Source: Haplomitrium mnioides | Taxonomy: Eukaryota > Marchantiophyta > Haplomitriopsida > Calobryales | Direction of reading: 5' to 3' | Assembly: GCA_049999725.1 (NCBI GenBank) | Contig: JBNGIS010018049.1 | Location: forward strand, 1 to 39,388 | Length of the DNA stretch: 39,388 nt | Part shown: positions 9,443 through 19,999 of the stretch, in pieces | Layout of the letters: each line of letters begins with the position of its first letter | Numbering within the stretch: the first letter of the stretch is position 1 | The notes under the pieces: generated by a model | The model's database searches: none | Seen by the model: only the letters and a program-made list of their open reading frames with translations | What the model was told of the DNA's origin: nothing | Program-made: the position numbers and the translations under genes

Positions 9443-10410
9443 TCTCTACTTTCACTCAGCAACAGCCTACTTGTCCTTCACGACACAAGCACCATCGGAC
9501 ACAAGAGAGAGACAAGGCATCAAACTTCTAACACATCCTTGCCTCCATGTGTGACTTCTACACTAGACAACTACCTATTTTTGTCTATTCTCGTATTGCA
9601 CAAGTTCGACTCACCTATCCGTGCAACAATGAAGACTTCAGAGACTTCGACTCTTCTCCGAATAGCGACAGATTCAAATATACATTCGGCAAGAGAAACC
9701 TTCACACAAGCTGCTGCATGTAGCTATCTCGACATTCAACGGAAAAACAACACTGCATCTTGTCACTTCCAGTTCTTTCACGTTATGTTCCAGAATTCTG
9801 AGGTTCAATCTCTCCAACCCACCTCTTGATTATCTTTGATTGATTCCTTTCTTTTCTAGACGAATCTACCCCTCACAAGAGACACACTCTTTGATTCTGA
9901 AATATTTCTGACAAGAGACTACAAGTGACTCATACTAACCGGAAATACTGATCCTTGTTACCTCCATGAGCTAATCCTTGTTACCTTCATAGAATTAGTG
10001 TTGCAGAGCAGCACCACAACGATCGGGGACTAGGATCATACAAGGAAAGCTCTTGGAGGACACGATACATGCATACCAATAGGAGTAGATACACATTATT
10101 TCAGGGCAGTTTCTTCATCTATTAGCAACATCAATTCCTCATTCATTTTTCTTTTGGTAGTAGACACCGAGTGACTCGCATTTAGTTGATTCTTTCTTGT
10201 TTTTCATATTTGTTCTTCATTTTTCCCCTTGAAGCAGAAAATATAAATAGGTACATGGGTCCGTAATTGATCAAATTTCGGACCAATCACCAATCTGTGC
10301 AAAGTACATAATAGTTGCTGCCCTAACCCAGCAGCTGCATTCGCCAAACATTATGGTTCCTCTTACTTATTCACAGGTATTCTCAACATAAACAGAGTGC
10401 AAACTTGCAA

Positions 10411-11350
10411 ATGGCATCTGTAGCATCTCTCAAGTTTCAAGCACTCAGATTGGATGGCTCCAATTACTCATCATGGTCACTAGATGTCACAACATATATG
10501 ACATCCAAAGGTATCCATAAAATACTCAACACTGACAATGATATAAACCCCCTTGATGCAGCCAGAACCCTCATCCTAATCTCACACCATCTGGTTGAAC
10601 CCTTGAGACTCCAATACCTGAACTATAACAGTCCCCACCTATTGTGGGTAGAACTAAAACTCAGATTTGACCATCTTACAAGTATATCGCTTCCTGCAAT
10701 GAGACACGACTGGATTAATCTCCAAGTTCATGATCATACGTCCATAGTCAATTACAATAACAAATTATTCTGAATTGTCTCACAATTAGCAATCTATGGT
10801 CACCTCGTGACTGACGAAGAACAAATAGAGAAGATTCTATCAACTTTTCTTGTGAGCAATCTCATTTTAGCATCACAATACCCCAATATGCGATTCACTC
10901 GATACTTTAAACGCATAGCATACATGCTACTAGCTGAAAAACATCAACTTCTCCTCGTGGAAAATGCAAAGAAACGACCCCCAGGGTCTGTCGCACCTCC
11001 ACAACACCCTGAATCACACTTTACAGGGATTGGACATTATCTTCGCTTCAGAAACAGAAGTTTCTACAGAGGCCGAGGAAGGGGACACTCCAGATTTAGG
11101 AGGAGCACTACCTACCCTTACACTAGTTGACCTCGGACCCCCAACAACATTGATCAACATATCAAACGTCAAAACATCAACAACACTAGAACGCGCTCAA
11201 CAATGCACATGGACCAACAAAGGAGGTAGGCAATTACATCAAGGTCGGCGTACTTATTCTCATTCATGCTAGCCACAACAACTTGCGATCGATGTGGCAC
11301 ATGTGGCCACACCCAACCTACTTGCAAAGTACCAGTGCACCTAGCGTGAC
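10411..11350 (+). pseudogene. copia gag with CCHC zinc knuckle (copy 2)
   Basis: The start is the ATG at 10411 (MASVASLKFQALRLDGSNYS), preceded by a conserved AAACTTGCAA context in copies 2 and 3. The UBN2-like Gag body follows (DVTTYMTSKGI, DEEQIEKILSTFLVSN, RFTRYFKRIAYMLLAEKHQ). A TGA at 10771-10773 interrupts the frame where copy 3 has TGC. After a basic RGRGRG-like stretch, the zinc knuckle CDRCGTCGHTQPTC (CX2CX4HX4C) lies at about 11286-11327 in the same frame, with further stops between. Gag would assemble the particle and package element RNA. Confidence 0.78.
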
Positions 11351-11499
11351 TATACCAACAGAGCATTAAACCTCACAATAATGAGATACACAGCAACTTC
11401 TAGGAATTGACAGACATGGATAAATATCCATTAGACAATCTACACCTTGAGAGTTGTATGATTCATCCCTCTCAGTCAGACTAAGACAACAAATCTGAG

Positions 11500-11770
11500 A
11501 TAACCTACATTGTAGATAGAGGATCTTTGCACACCATATTTCGATTAAACCTTTTTCCAAGCCCATGACCACAATCACTGGCCATAAAAAATTTGAAGAA
11601 GGACATGGTCCAACCACCATACATTTTCCAAATGGTACCAAACTGGATATCAAATTCGCAATTTATGCACTTGCACCAACCAGAAACCTCATCAATTTCT
11701 GAGATATACAACAAGATGGTTTTCACATTCAAACTGGATTCTTTGAGAACAATGAAGTCCTCCATATACT
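11500..11770 (+). pseudogene. copia protease, active-site motif altered (copy 2)
   Basis: TYIVDRGSLHTIF occupies the position of the D-S-G motif (copy 1 reads VDSGSSHTIL). It continues with GHKKFEEGHGP and NGTKLDIKF in shifted frames. The Asp is kept but Ser is Arg. It is in the gag frame, as in copia elements that make one Gag-Pol polyprotein. Confidence 0.65.
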
Positions 11771-11879
11771 GAGTCCAACAGAAACAGACTTTGACATATG
11801 AGAATCATTCTCGCTATCACCACCTAGACTATACACTACTAAAATCTGCTCATATCATGTCTCTATGACACTGACCTCT

Positions 11880-12830
11880 ACAGCCCTCACATGGCACAAT
11901 CGCTTGGGACATCCCAGTTGAGACATGTTCTATTGCATCAAAAACAATAGCAAAGGCATCCCACAGAATGTGCATCCATTGCCATTGAATACCCCATGCT
12001 TGGCATACACACAAGGCAAACAGAGAATTGCACCTTCTTATGACAAAAAAATGATCATGATTCCTCGATTCCTCGAGAGAATCCACGTTGATGTCAATGG
12101 ACCTATCCATCCACCTTCGAGACCATTCCAATACTTCCTAGTCACCATTGATGCATCATCCAAATGGTCACGAATATCTCTACTCATGACCAAAAACATG
12201 GTCTTCTCGAAACTTCTATCTCAAATCTTGAAACACTCAGCACAATTTCTTGATTACCCAATCAAAAATCTAAGAGTGGACAACATCAGAGAATTCTCCT
12301 CACAAACATTTGACAACTTTTGCACATCTATCGGCATAGATATATAATATTCAGTTCTACATGTACACTTTCAAAATGGCATTGCAAAATCTGCTATCAA
12401 GAGAATACAACTAATAGCAAGACCATTACTTCTAAATTCAAACCTCCCCACCACAACTTAGGGACATGCAATTATGCACACAGGATTCTTAGTGTGCTAC
12501 AAACCATCTGCATTCAATTAGAATTCCCCACACCAACTTGTAGCCAGAATCCGTGTAGATATCTCGCATCTTCGCACATTTGGCTGCCTTGTTCTTGTCC
12601 CAATCTTAGGACAACATCAAACAAAGATAGGACCCCAATGGCAAAAAGGCATATATATCGTTTTTGAATCTCCTTCCATCATCCGATATATTGAACCTTC
12701 AACCTCTAATATGTTTAAGTCTCGATTCATAGACTATCAATTCTTTGAAGAATCGTTTCCACATCTGTTACAAGACGACAAAGTTGTACAACCCAAACCT
12801 GAGGACAACTTAATATGGCACTAGTGCTTG
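11880..12830 (+). pseudogene. copia gag-pre-integrase and integrase (copy 2)
   Basis: WHNRLGH (about 11890) and the partner Cys region (CLAYTQGK, second Cys now Tyr) form the zinc domain. The core reads HVDVNGPIHPPSRPFQYFL (first Asp), LRVDNIREFSSQTFDNFC (second Asp) and HFQNGIAKSAIKRIQ, where the catalytic Glu seen in copy 1 is Lys. The frame changes near 12345. The C-terminal part continues with ISHLRTFGCLVLVPILGQHQTK and a FKSRFIDYQFFEESFPHLLQ block. DNA integration by this copy would be impossible. Confidence 0.75.
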
Positions 12831-13620
12831 CCATTAGACTTTGACCAACGAAACAGACAATCCAATGCCAAAGTCAAACGACTCTTCTATTTACAACAAA
12901 CATTAATCAAAATGCCTAAGGCATTTAACAATGCAGCCAGCATCACCAAATTGCACGTTGAAGCAACCAACGCACCAGCACGACTTCAAAAAGTTGACGC
13001 ACCTGCCACTGAAATACAACCTAAAGAAAAATGTGGCAGATCTAAAGGCTCAAAGAATAAACCAAAATCACCGGCATCATTACACGTTGTGACCGACAAC
13101 GATGAAATAACAATTGACTATTCTCATACCAGTCAAATATAGGATAGAACCCAAACCCCTATGAATGATCTATTTCCATTCTCTTTATCACAATCAATAA
13201 ACAATGATGCACCTGACATTTTATCTGTACAAAAAGCACAATCAAGAACTAATTGGCCCCAATGGGAGAAGGCCATAAATTTGGAACTTGACTCTCTCAT
13301 AGGATGACAAGTATTTGGATTTGTTATGCCAGCACTTCTTGACATGCGTTTGACATATTACAGATTTATTTTTGTCGGCAAACACAATGTGAAAGGTGAT
13401 ATCACGCAATACAAGGCAAGATTAGTGACCAAAAGATACACTCAAATTCTTGGACATGATTATGACCTCACATACTCACCTATCATGGACACTATAGCAT
13501 ACAGATATATGATAGCATTCACTATCCAACGCCATCTCACTATGCACATCATGGATGTCATCATTGCCTACTTATGTGGCATTCTAGACACCTAGATTTT
13601 TATGAAGGCACCCCCCAAAC
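12831..13620 (+). pseudogene. copia pol linker and RT N-terminal block (copy 2)
   Basis: A linker of about 100 codons rich in Lys/Asn (KCGRSKGSKNKPKS) leads into RVT_2: NWPQWEKAINLELDSL, YRFIFVGKHNVKGDITQYKARLV, ILGHDYDLTYSPIMDTIAYRYMIAF and MHIMDVIIAYLCGILD, then a stop and IFMKAPPKL. This matches fingers and early palm of copia RT. It stops where the quasi-palindrome array begins. Stops at 13139-13141 and within 13300-13310 interrupt the frame. Confidence 0.75.
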
Positions 13621-13673
13621 TCATATCAAGAATGGCATTTCATATTTAGGGGGAGAACAGCCACAGTGCAAAT

Positions 13674-14205
13674 GGACATTTAGTCCCAAGCGGCCTAAAA
13701 ACTAAGATTGAATCTTTTGTCTCTCATGGCCTAAATTCTGAGGTTAGACCTTTTGTCCCTCATGATATGCACTACAAAAATGGACCTTTATCCACATAGG
13801 CACAATGATTAAAAATGGTCCTTTTGTGCACAAAGACCTCAATTTGGGAAAAGGGTCTTTTGTCCTCAATGGCCAACAAATGAAAGGACCTTTTGTCTAT
13901 AAGAGGCCATTGCCAATCCACAAAGGACCTTTAGTCCTCATGTCGAAAAGACAATGCCAAATGATGGAAAGCAAGTTGTACAATGCCATTAAAAGACCTT
14001 TATTCTAGTCAACGGATTCACTGAGCATGAACCATTTCAAAGGACTTTTAGTCTAGCCAGTGGATTTGCTGAACACGCAACATTTCAAAGGACCTTTAGT
14101 CCACCCATCAAATTCACTAAGCACACAACATTTCAGAGGACCTTTAGTCCCACATATATACAAGCTGCATGAGCAACACAAGAGTGGACCTTTTGTCCCC
14201 CATCA
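13674..14205 (+). repeat. GGACCTTTWGTCC quasi-palindrome array inside RT (copy 2)
   Basis: About 13 copies, near 13674, 13711, 13746, 13783, 13818, 13853, 13897, 13934, 13990, 14042, 14089, 14137 and 14184, mostly 35-50 bp apart. The best units are perfect or near-perfect palindromes (GGACCTTTAGTCC, GGACCTTTTGTCC). Around 13985-14150 the spacers also repeat (AACATTTCAAAGGACCTTTA). Translated in one frame, long stretches stay open and read KGPLVHP, RGPLVPH, SGPFVPH and the like, so the array behaves as in-frame coding repeat. The array replaces the short loop that normally joins the two RT halves. Confidence 0.85.
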
Positions 14206-14289
14206 TCAAAGTAGAGCACATGAAAATGTGAAGTTGGCAAAGCATTCTATTAATGCATCTAGATCACCAATCGATCAATTAGGAACACA

Positions 14290-15463
14290 AATGGCAGTTC
14301 AAGTCCTGAGATTGATATATAGACTCAAACAGAGTGGCGGAAATTGGTACTAGAGACTCAAATAAAAAATGATAGCACTGAATTTTACAAATGATGACAT
14401 TGCTCAATGCCTATTCATGAAACACCAAGGCTCTGAATATGTTGTAGTTGCACTTTATGTAGACGACATAAATATTTTTGGCACAAAAATTCTAGCAGCC
14501 AACACCATTGCCAAGCTGAAAGATATATTTGAAATGCGAGACATCGGAGAACCAAATTTCTCTCTCGACATCCAGTTTGAGCATCTGCCTGATGGGATTC
14601 TAATCCACCAGTCCATATATACGGCCAAGATTCTCAAACAATTCAATATGGATAATGCTCATCTGACGAGCACTCTCATGGACATGAGATCTTCGGACCC
14701 ATCAAAGGACATGTTTGGAAAATGAAAGAAACATGAACAAACTATGGGATTAGAAAAACCATACCTTTCGACAATTGGAGCTCTCATGTACCTTGCAAAT
14801 CATACTAGATCTGATATAAATTTTGCAATAAACATGCTTGCAAGGTACAGCTCTCATCTCACCATTCGTCATTGGAATGGACTTAAGCTCATTTTCAGAT
14901 ACGTCAAAGGTAAAAAAGATATGGGACTCTTCTTCCTTAGAAATGCAACAAATGATAATGTTGGTTATGCCAATGCTGGATATTTATCTGATCTTGATGA
15001 CACAAAGTCTCAAATAGGATATGTCTTCCTTAAAAGAAGCATCGTTGTTTCATGGAAAAGCACAAAACAGACAATTACAACAACCTCAACTAATCATGCA
15101 GAAATCATCACACTTTATGAGGCTTATAGAGAATGTATTTGGCTTTGACAACTCATTGATCATATCAATATCAATACTAGCCAACCTCTACTTCAATCCC
15201 CTACAATAATATACAAGCACAATCGACCATCCGTTGACCAAATTGCTCAAGGCTTTATGAAGGGCGACAAAATTAAGCATATTGCCTTTAATTTCTTCCA
15301 CACCTATGAGCAACACAGTGACAAAATAAATGTCCAATGGATAACAAGCAAAGATAACCGAGTAGATATCTTCACCAAACCCCTTCTACCTACTCTACAC
15401 ATAACACATACTCAAGGACTCAGTTTAAGAAGACTATCTGAATTACACCAAAACAACAAATAA
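14290..15463 (+). pseudogene. copia RT palm/thumb and RNase H (copy 2)
   Basis: LRLIYRLKQSGGNWY opens the second RT half (family motif YGLKQxxRxWY). The catalytic YVDD at 14456-14467 is intact, within ALYVDDINIFGTK. KLKDIFEMRDIGEPNF and the YLSTIGALMYLANHTRSDINF block follow. RNase H runs from about 14950 (WKSTKQTITTTSTNHAEI, with the HAE-type acidic residue) to KINVQWITSKDNRVDIFTKP and the stop at 15464-15466. Only a few stops (14351, 14723, 15146) break a frame that is otherwise constant for about 1.1 kb, so this is the best preserved pol block in the window. Confidence 0.8.
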
Positions 15464-15466
15464 CGA

Positions 15467-15949
15467 TTGCTCATACCTTTTGTTTTCTCTGACCTTTAGT
15501 CATGAAGGTCAAAGCTTGCAAATACAGCCATTTCTATTTGAAAATATCTAGTGTGTCTGAAATGTCATACAAGTAATGACAGGAGCATATTATATCAGAA
15601 GCTGACATCACTTCTCAACTTTTGAGGTTGACATCATTTTTTAGACAGATCTCTAAGATATAAGTATAAAAGATGCAGTGACGTAGCGATGCAACTACAA
15701 AGGACGCAACAACACCGTGCAACAACACCACATATTAGCTTTACTATCAAAGCAACATTTTGACATTTTGTTACTTACACACACTCCACACTATATTGTT
15801 ACCTTTCTACCTATCAAATATGTGATGGCACTCTTTCCCTCGGAAGAAAGCTGGAGGGTTTTAATGAGACCACACATAAATAGGATTTCAAATAGGACTT
15901 ACATAGAATATAGTCCTAGAATGGCTGATTACTAGAAGAAAAATCAGCC
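15467..15949 (+). other. 3' untranslated region of copia copy 2
   Basis: 483 bp, homologous to the same region in copies 1, 3 and 4. It carries one further TGACCTTTAGTCATG palindromic word at about 15490. No gene is supported; the frame at 15717-15935 is not conserved among copies. Confidence 0.65.
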
Positions 15950-15958
15950 AAGGGGGAG
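15950..15958 (+). other. polypurine tract of copia copy 2
   Basis: AAGGGGGAG directly precedes the 3' LTR, the classical site for plus-strand priming. Confidence 0.8.
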
Positions 15959-16068
15959 TATTATAGGGACATATATATACCCTATGTAAGTAGGTTTTCC
16001 ATCAATCATTCTGCTCATTCGTCTGGAGACTCCCGTGTGTATGTGTGTGCAGCGCTCATGCGAGAAAA
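15959..16068 (+). repeat. 3' LTR of copia copy 2
   Basis: 110 bp, TATTATAGGGAC ... GCGAGAAAA. It differs from the 5' LTR mainly by a few substitutions. The final GATAACA is GAGAAAA, so the terminal CA is lost, exactly as in the 3' LTR of copy 3. Confidence 0.82.
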
Positions 16069-16193
16069 ATTTTATTATTTACTATTATTTAATTATTTTG
16101 CTATCTTTTATTTTTTCCTGTCCTCCCTCTCTTTCTCTTTCTTTTTTCCTTCCCCTTTCTCTCCTCTTCTTCTTTCTCTCTCTTCTTTTCTCT
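16069..16193 (+). repeat. 3' flank shared with copy 3 (AT-rich, then pyrimidine tract)
   Basis: After the LTR comes an AT-rich stretch with TTTGCTATCTTTTATTTTTTCC, then TCCTCCCTCTCTTTCTC and a long C/T tract up to the gap. The reverse complement of about 25980-26140, next to the 3' LTR of copy 3, is closely similar. A 400-N gap follows (16194-16593). Confidence 0.75.
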
Positions 16194-16593
16194 NNNNNNN
16201 NNNNNNNNNNNNNNNNNNNNNNNNNNNNNNNNNNNNNNNNNNNNNNNNNNNNNNNNNNNNNNNNNNNNNNNNNNNNNNNNNNNNNNNNNNNNNNNNNNNN
16301 NNNNNNNNNNNNNNNNNNNNNNNNNNNNNNNNNNNNNNNNNNNNNNNNNNNNNNNNNNNNNNNNNNNNNNNNNNNNNNNNNNNNNNNNNNNNNNNNNNNN
16401 NNNNNNNNNNNNNNNNNNNNNNNNNNNNNNNNNNNNNNNNNNNNNNNNNNNNNNNNNNNNNNNNNNNNNNNNNNNNNNNNNNNNNNNNNNNNNNNNNNNN
16501 NNNNNNNNNNNNNNNNNNNNNNNNNNNNNNNNNNNNNNNNNNNNNNNNNNNNNNNNNNNNNNNNNNNNNNNNNNNNNNNNNNNNNNNNNNNNN

Positions 16594-16755
16594 TCCAGTA
16601 CACTCACACCACAAGTAATGCAGATTTTTTTTCTTCAATCAATTGACACTACCACTTACCCAAAAAACCCAATGGTAGCCCAACCACACACTCGATCACA
16701 AAATCACAGCAACCCATCCCACTTCCCTTGACTAGTATCCGGTGAAACCCCCGCC
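16594..16755 (-). other. region downstream of gypsy pol
   Basis: No gene. It would hold the 3' end of the gypsy element on the minus strand. Purine-rich stretches such as GAGGCGGGGG (about 16750) and AAGGGAAGTGGGATGGG (about 16710-16730) on the minus strand are candidate polypurine tracts. No LTR matching the other side of the element could be found here; it may lie in the 400-N gap. Confidence 0.35.
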
Positions 16756-17139
16756 TCAATTTGCCTCCTCCATGTAGAAGTATTTCTTTAAGCAGTCACT
16801 GTGCACCCGGTTGCCGATGTGGTCCTCCTGCAGTGTGGTCAACTCCACTGATCCATTTGGGTGCATTCTTCGAAGGATATAGGGTCCCATCCACCTGGTG
16901 TGTAGCTTCCCTAGAAATTGCATGAATCTGTTGTCATAGAGCAGAACTAGGTCCCCTTTCTTGAGCTGGTGTGCCTTCAACTTCCGATCGTGTTGGATTT
17001 TGCTCAATTGTTGTTGATACTCTGACCTATGACATGCGGTTAGCATTGCCTCCTCCAGCCATTCCAAGCTTTCTAGACACTCTCTTCTACTCTCATGTTC
17101 TGCCATTCTTGTTGTGACCAGAACTCGCTCCGTGGGCAC
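16756..17139 (-). pseudogene. gypsy integrase C-terminal domain
   Basis: A 127-codon minus-strand frame. It begins at the MPTE block that usually follows HPYQLVYG in plant gypsy integrases, continues with an RHExRRECLESLEWLEEA-like helix and the KAHQLKKGDLVLLYDNR strand, then FLGKLHTRWMGPYILRRM (GPY motif) and NRVHSDCLKKYF. These parts bind DNA non-specifically. The open frame ends shortly after with no chromodomain. Confidence 0.75.
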
Positions 17140-17217
17140 CTAAAATTCCATTGGTACCAAGGAGTGTTGACCGAAAACCAAAAAGTAAGGGCTGTGTCCT
17201 GTGGTCGTTTTGTAAGA

Positions 17218-17718
17218 CTAGTTGTAGGCATGGACAGCCATGAGAATCTTGAGGTCCCAGTCAGTTTTATTGGCAGCTACAGTCTTGTTCAGAATTTTTC
17301 CAATGATTCCATTAGCCCGCTCTATCAAGCCATTTGCTTGTGGGTGATAGGCTGTTGTTTTTCGGTGTTTGACCAGGTATTGACATGTGAGTTCCTTGAT
17401 AACCTGATTCAAGAAATGGGTCTCCTGATTGCTCACCAGCTCTAGAGGTGCTCCAAACCTAGTGAAGAGCTGTTCATACAGAAATCTGGCCACGGTGTGG
17501 GCATCATCCTTTCGTGTAGCCCTCGCTTCCACCTATTTGGTCACATAGTATGTGGACATCAAGATATATCTATTCCCCCTCCTGGTTGTGGGCGATATGG
17601 GGCCAATAAAGTCAATGCCCCACTTCTCGAATGGGGCCAGGGCTAAGATAGGGATCATAGGGTGACAAGAGGATGGGGCTGGCCTACATGACCATTGGCA
17701 AAGGTCACATCTTGACAA
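17218..17718 (-). pseudogene. gypsy integrase catalytic core
   Basis: CDLCQW (second half of the HHCC zinc finger) is followed by FEKWGIDFIGPISPTTRRGNRYIL (first Asp) in the upper frame. The lower frame has ARFLYEQLFTRFGAPLELVSNQETHFLNQV, where SNQE replaces the usual SDQG, so the second catalytic Asp is Asn. YHPQANGLIERANGIIG retains the Glu. A stop at about 17533 separates the two frames. Confidence 0.75.
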
Positions 17719-17749
17719 AGAAGTGGGTGTCCTGATGTATAGTTGGCCA

Positions 17750-18586
17750 CTAGTACTTGGCTGCCAACATTTTTTTCATGGTAGTGTCAATGGAAAAGTG
17801 TCCTCCATCCTCGCCTTCATGCATGCCTCTCATGACAACATTGGCCTTGTCCCTCTCTAAACACCTTTGCACTTGCCCATCAAAGCTCGATTTGTAAGGA
17901 ACCCTTTTGATTAGGAGCAAGGGCTTGACCTTCCTCAAGAATACAGCGGCTGCCTCTTGAGACCACTCCTTGGGTAAGCCGACAGTCATCAAAAAACTGA
18001 TGATCTCCTCATAATATGTTGGTCTGCCCTCTCTTATATTGAATAGGTCTTTGTCAGGAAATTGATCATCGACCGGTTTTTTGCCCATTGGTCCAACTAT
18101 TCTTGAAAGGTAGTCGGCGTTGCGGTGCTGCTTCCTAGGTTTGATCCTCACCTCATAATTGAATTCCTCTAATAACATCATCCATCGAGCTTCCCGCCCT
18201 ATCAGATCAGGTTTGTTCACCATATATTTAATCGCATTGTGGTCGGTGTGAAAGACTACTTTGTAGTGTAGTAGGTAGTGCCTGAATTTTTTTAGCGCAT
18301 ATATAATCCCCAACACCTCTATTCGTAGGAGGATAATTTTTTTCAACCGCTGCCCACAACCTACTAGCAAAATAGATTGGGTGATCCCTCCCTTGTTCGT
18401 CCNNNNNNNNNNNNNNNNNNNNNNNNNNNNNNNNNNNNNNNNNNNNNNNNNNNNNNNNNNNNNNNNNNNNNNNNNNNNNNNNNNNNNNNNNNNNNNNNNN
18501 NNAAAATAGATTGGGTGATCCCTCCCTTGTTCGTCCAATTGACTTAGGATTGCCCCAATGCAAAAACCTGATACATTTACCATCAC
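17750..18586 (-). pseudogene. gypsy RNase H and integrase zinc-finger region
   Basis: Around the 100-N gap the frame reads GFCIGAILSQLDEQGRDHPIYF, a landmark of gypsy RNase H. LGIIYALKKFRHYLLHYKVVFHTDHNAIKYM (with the DH motif) and HRNADYLSRI follow. After a linker of about 90 residues, MHEGEDGGHFSIDTTMKKMLAAKY gives the two His of the integrase HHCC finger. The 34 bases before the gap are repeated exactly after it, so true sequence loss at the gap may be nil. Confidence 0.75.
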
Positions 18587-18601
18587 GTGAAATTTAGTTG
18601 A

Positions 18602-19465
18602 TCAGTTCGGTGGCACCAACATAGGTGCTCTAGCCAATCTTCTCTTTAGTTCATTGAAGATGTTCAGCCTTGCTTCGTTAGGTTCAAAGTTGCTCCCTTT
18701 CTTAACCATGTCCATGAGATGGAGAGCTACTGAGGAAAATTGAGGTATGAACCTCTGATAATAAACCACACACCCCACGAATCCCTGTACTTGCTGGAGG
18801 TTACTAGGAAATGCCACTCCCATCGAGATCTTCACCTTCTCCTGGTCTACTTCAATTCCCCTTGCTGAAATCCGGTGCCCCAACAAGATCCCTTCCTTAA
18901 CTGCGAAAAAACACTTACTAGGGTGCAGTTTGAGTCTAGTGTCCTGACACCTCTGAAATGTTAATCGCAGATTTTTAAGATGGTCCTCTGCCCTTCCGTA
19001 GATGACAAAATCATCAATGAAGATTTCTAGGAACTTTTGGAGGTAATTATGAAACATATTCATCATTAACTGCTGGAATGTCCTCGGTGCATTGCACATT
19101 CCAAAAGGCATTCTCCGAAAGGCAAACACCACCCATTCTGTTGTGAAGCGGTCTTCAACTGATCTTCCTATTTGATCCACACCTGGTTGTAGCCGGATTA
19201 GCCATCCATGAAGCTATAAGCTTCCTAGTCTGCTGCTAACTCCAACACCCTGTTAGTGAAAGGTAAAGGATAGTGATCCTTCTTGGTGGCGAGATTGAGT
19301 TTTCGAGTAATCTTGGCCGATACGCACCTTAGGTTTTCCATCCAAGCCTGGTTTCTTAAAGACCACTACCACAAGTAGGACCCATTCACTATTGAGGATA
19401 GGGTATATGAATCCCGCTTCCAATAGTTTATCCACTTCCTCCTTCACCAACATTGACATTTTCAA
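18602..19465 (-). pseudogene. gypsy reverse transcriptase
   Basis: The N-terminal part (19253-19465) has LVKEEVDKLLEAGFIYPILNSEW, VVVVFKKPG and RIGQDYSK, the fingers of gypsy RT. The palm in 18602-19180 has WVVFAFRRMPFGMCNAPRTFQ and the catalytic FIDD at 19010-19021 within FLEIFIDDFVIYG. It ends with the LHPSKCFFAVKEGILLGHRIS and FVGCVVYYQRFIP blocks. Two frame breaks near 19180-19255 disrupt the SLDGYxGYNQ segment. The active-site residues survive but the gene cannot be translated as a whole. Confidence 0.8.
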
Positions 19466-19999
19466 ATCTTATCGGTATTGTCTTTGCCTTACTGGAATGG
19501 CTGAGGGTTCCAAGTCAATGCTGTGTTCCCCAAATTTTCTTGGCACTCCTCTCAGATCTGAATGATGCCATGCAAATACGTCTTGAAAATTCCCTAAGGC
19601 TTGTGTCAAAGCTAACTCATCGGCAGTGGTTAGGCCGAATCCTACTTGGAAGGCCTTCCCTGCTTCTATTGTTATGGTTCAGTAAAGATCTGAGCTTTTG
19701 GACTCTAGGCTGCCCCTTGATGGAAGGTCTGCCCCAAGTTCCAGTACTGCCAATTGTTGCCCACCCTTATAGACTTCTTGTTGGCTCTTTTCAGCCTTCT
19801 GTTCATCCTTCTCTCCATTTATCAGTATTTTTCCTGAATGTTCAAGATGGGTCAACTCCCCACTGAATTCAGGTTCATCGACTTCAGTTTCCTTGGCTGC
19901 AAGGTGGTATACAGGAATTTCCAAAGCTGCTGCCCTGTCTAAAAGTTCCTCCTCCATGACTTGGTGTAGGTATTGCACCCAAAATGTCTCCTCCTTGTC
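19466..19999 (-). pseudogene. gypsy protease-RT linker
   Basis: A minus-strand acidic linker. The open part at 19679-19978 reads AALEIPVYHLAAKE and EFSGELTHLEHSGK. The part nearer RT (19466-19678) is broken but still reads GALTQALGNFQDVFAWHHSDL-like residues, a segment that in plant gypsy polyproteins leads into RT. No separate function is inferred. Confidence 0.45.

Larger units (their letters stand above)
8277..10410 (+). other. long untranslated leader of copia copy 2
   Basis: 2.1 kb between LTR and gag ATG, interrupted by a 100-N gap at 9343-9442. The same region in copy 5 (near 35100-35165) has only about 45 bp there, so little may be missing. No conserved protein frame is seen; the reading frame through 9134-9829 includes the gap. 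Just before gag, CCTCTTACTTATTCACAG (10363-10377 region) looks like a plant 3' splice site, so part of the leader may be removed as an intron. This is unproven. Confidence 0.6.
8167..16068 (+). mobile_element. full-length Ty1/copia retrotransposon, copy 2 (decayed)
   Basis: 7.9 kb between LTRs at 8167-8276 and 15959-16068. The order on the plus strand is primer-binding site, leader with a 100-N gap (9343-9442), gag (10411), protease, integrase, RT split by the quasi-palindrome array, RNase H, 3' UTR, polypurine tract. It is the most complete copy and the best reference for the family. Frame changes occur in gag-pol many times, and the integrase Glu is Lys. Over RT/RNase H it differs from copy 3 by about 8 percent by eye, and more from copy 1. 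Confidence 0.88.

Noticed and set aside
13674-14205. CRISPR-like repeat-spacer array
   Set aside because: Thirteen-base palindromes with variable, partly repeated spacers lie inside a retrotransposon reverse transcriptase; there are no cas genes.
16035-16646. Long open frames across the 400-N gap on both strands
   Set aside because: They consist almost only of undetermined residues and flanking C/T low-complexity sequence; there is no evidence of coding.
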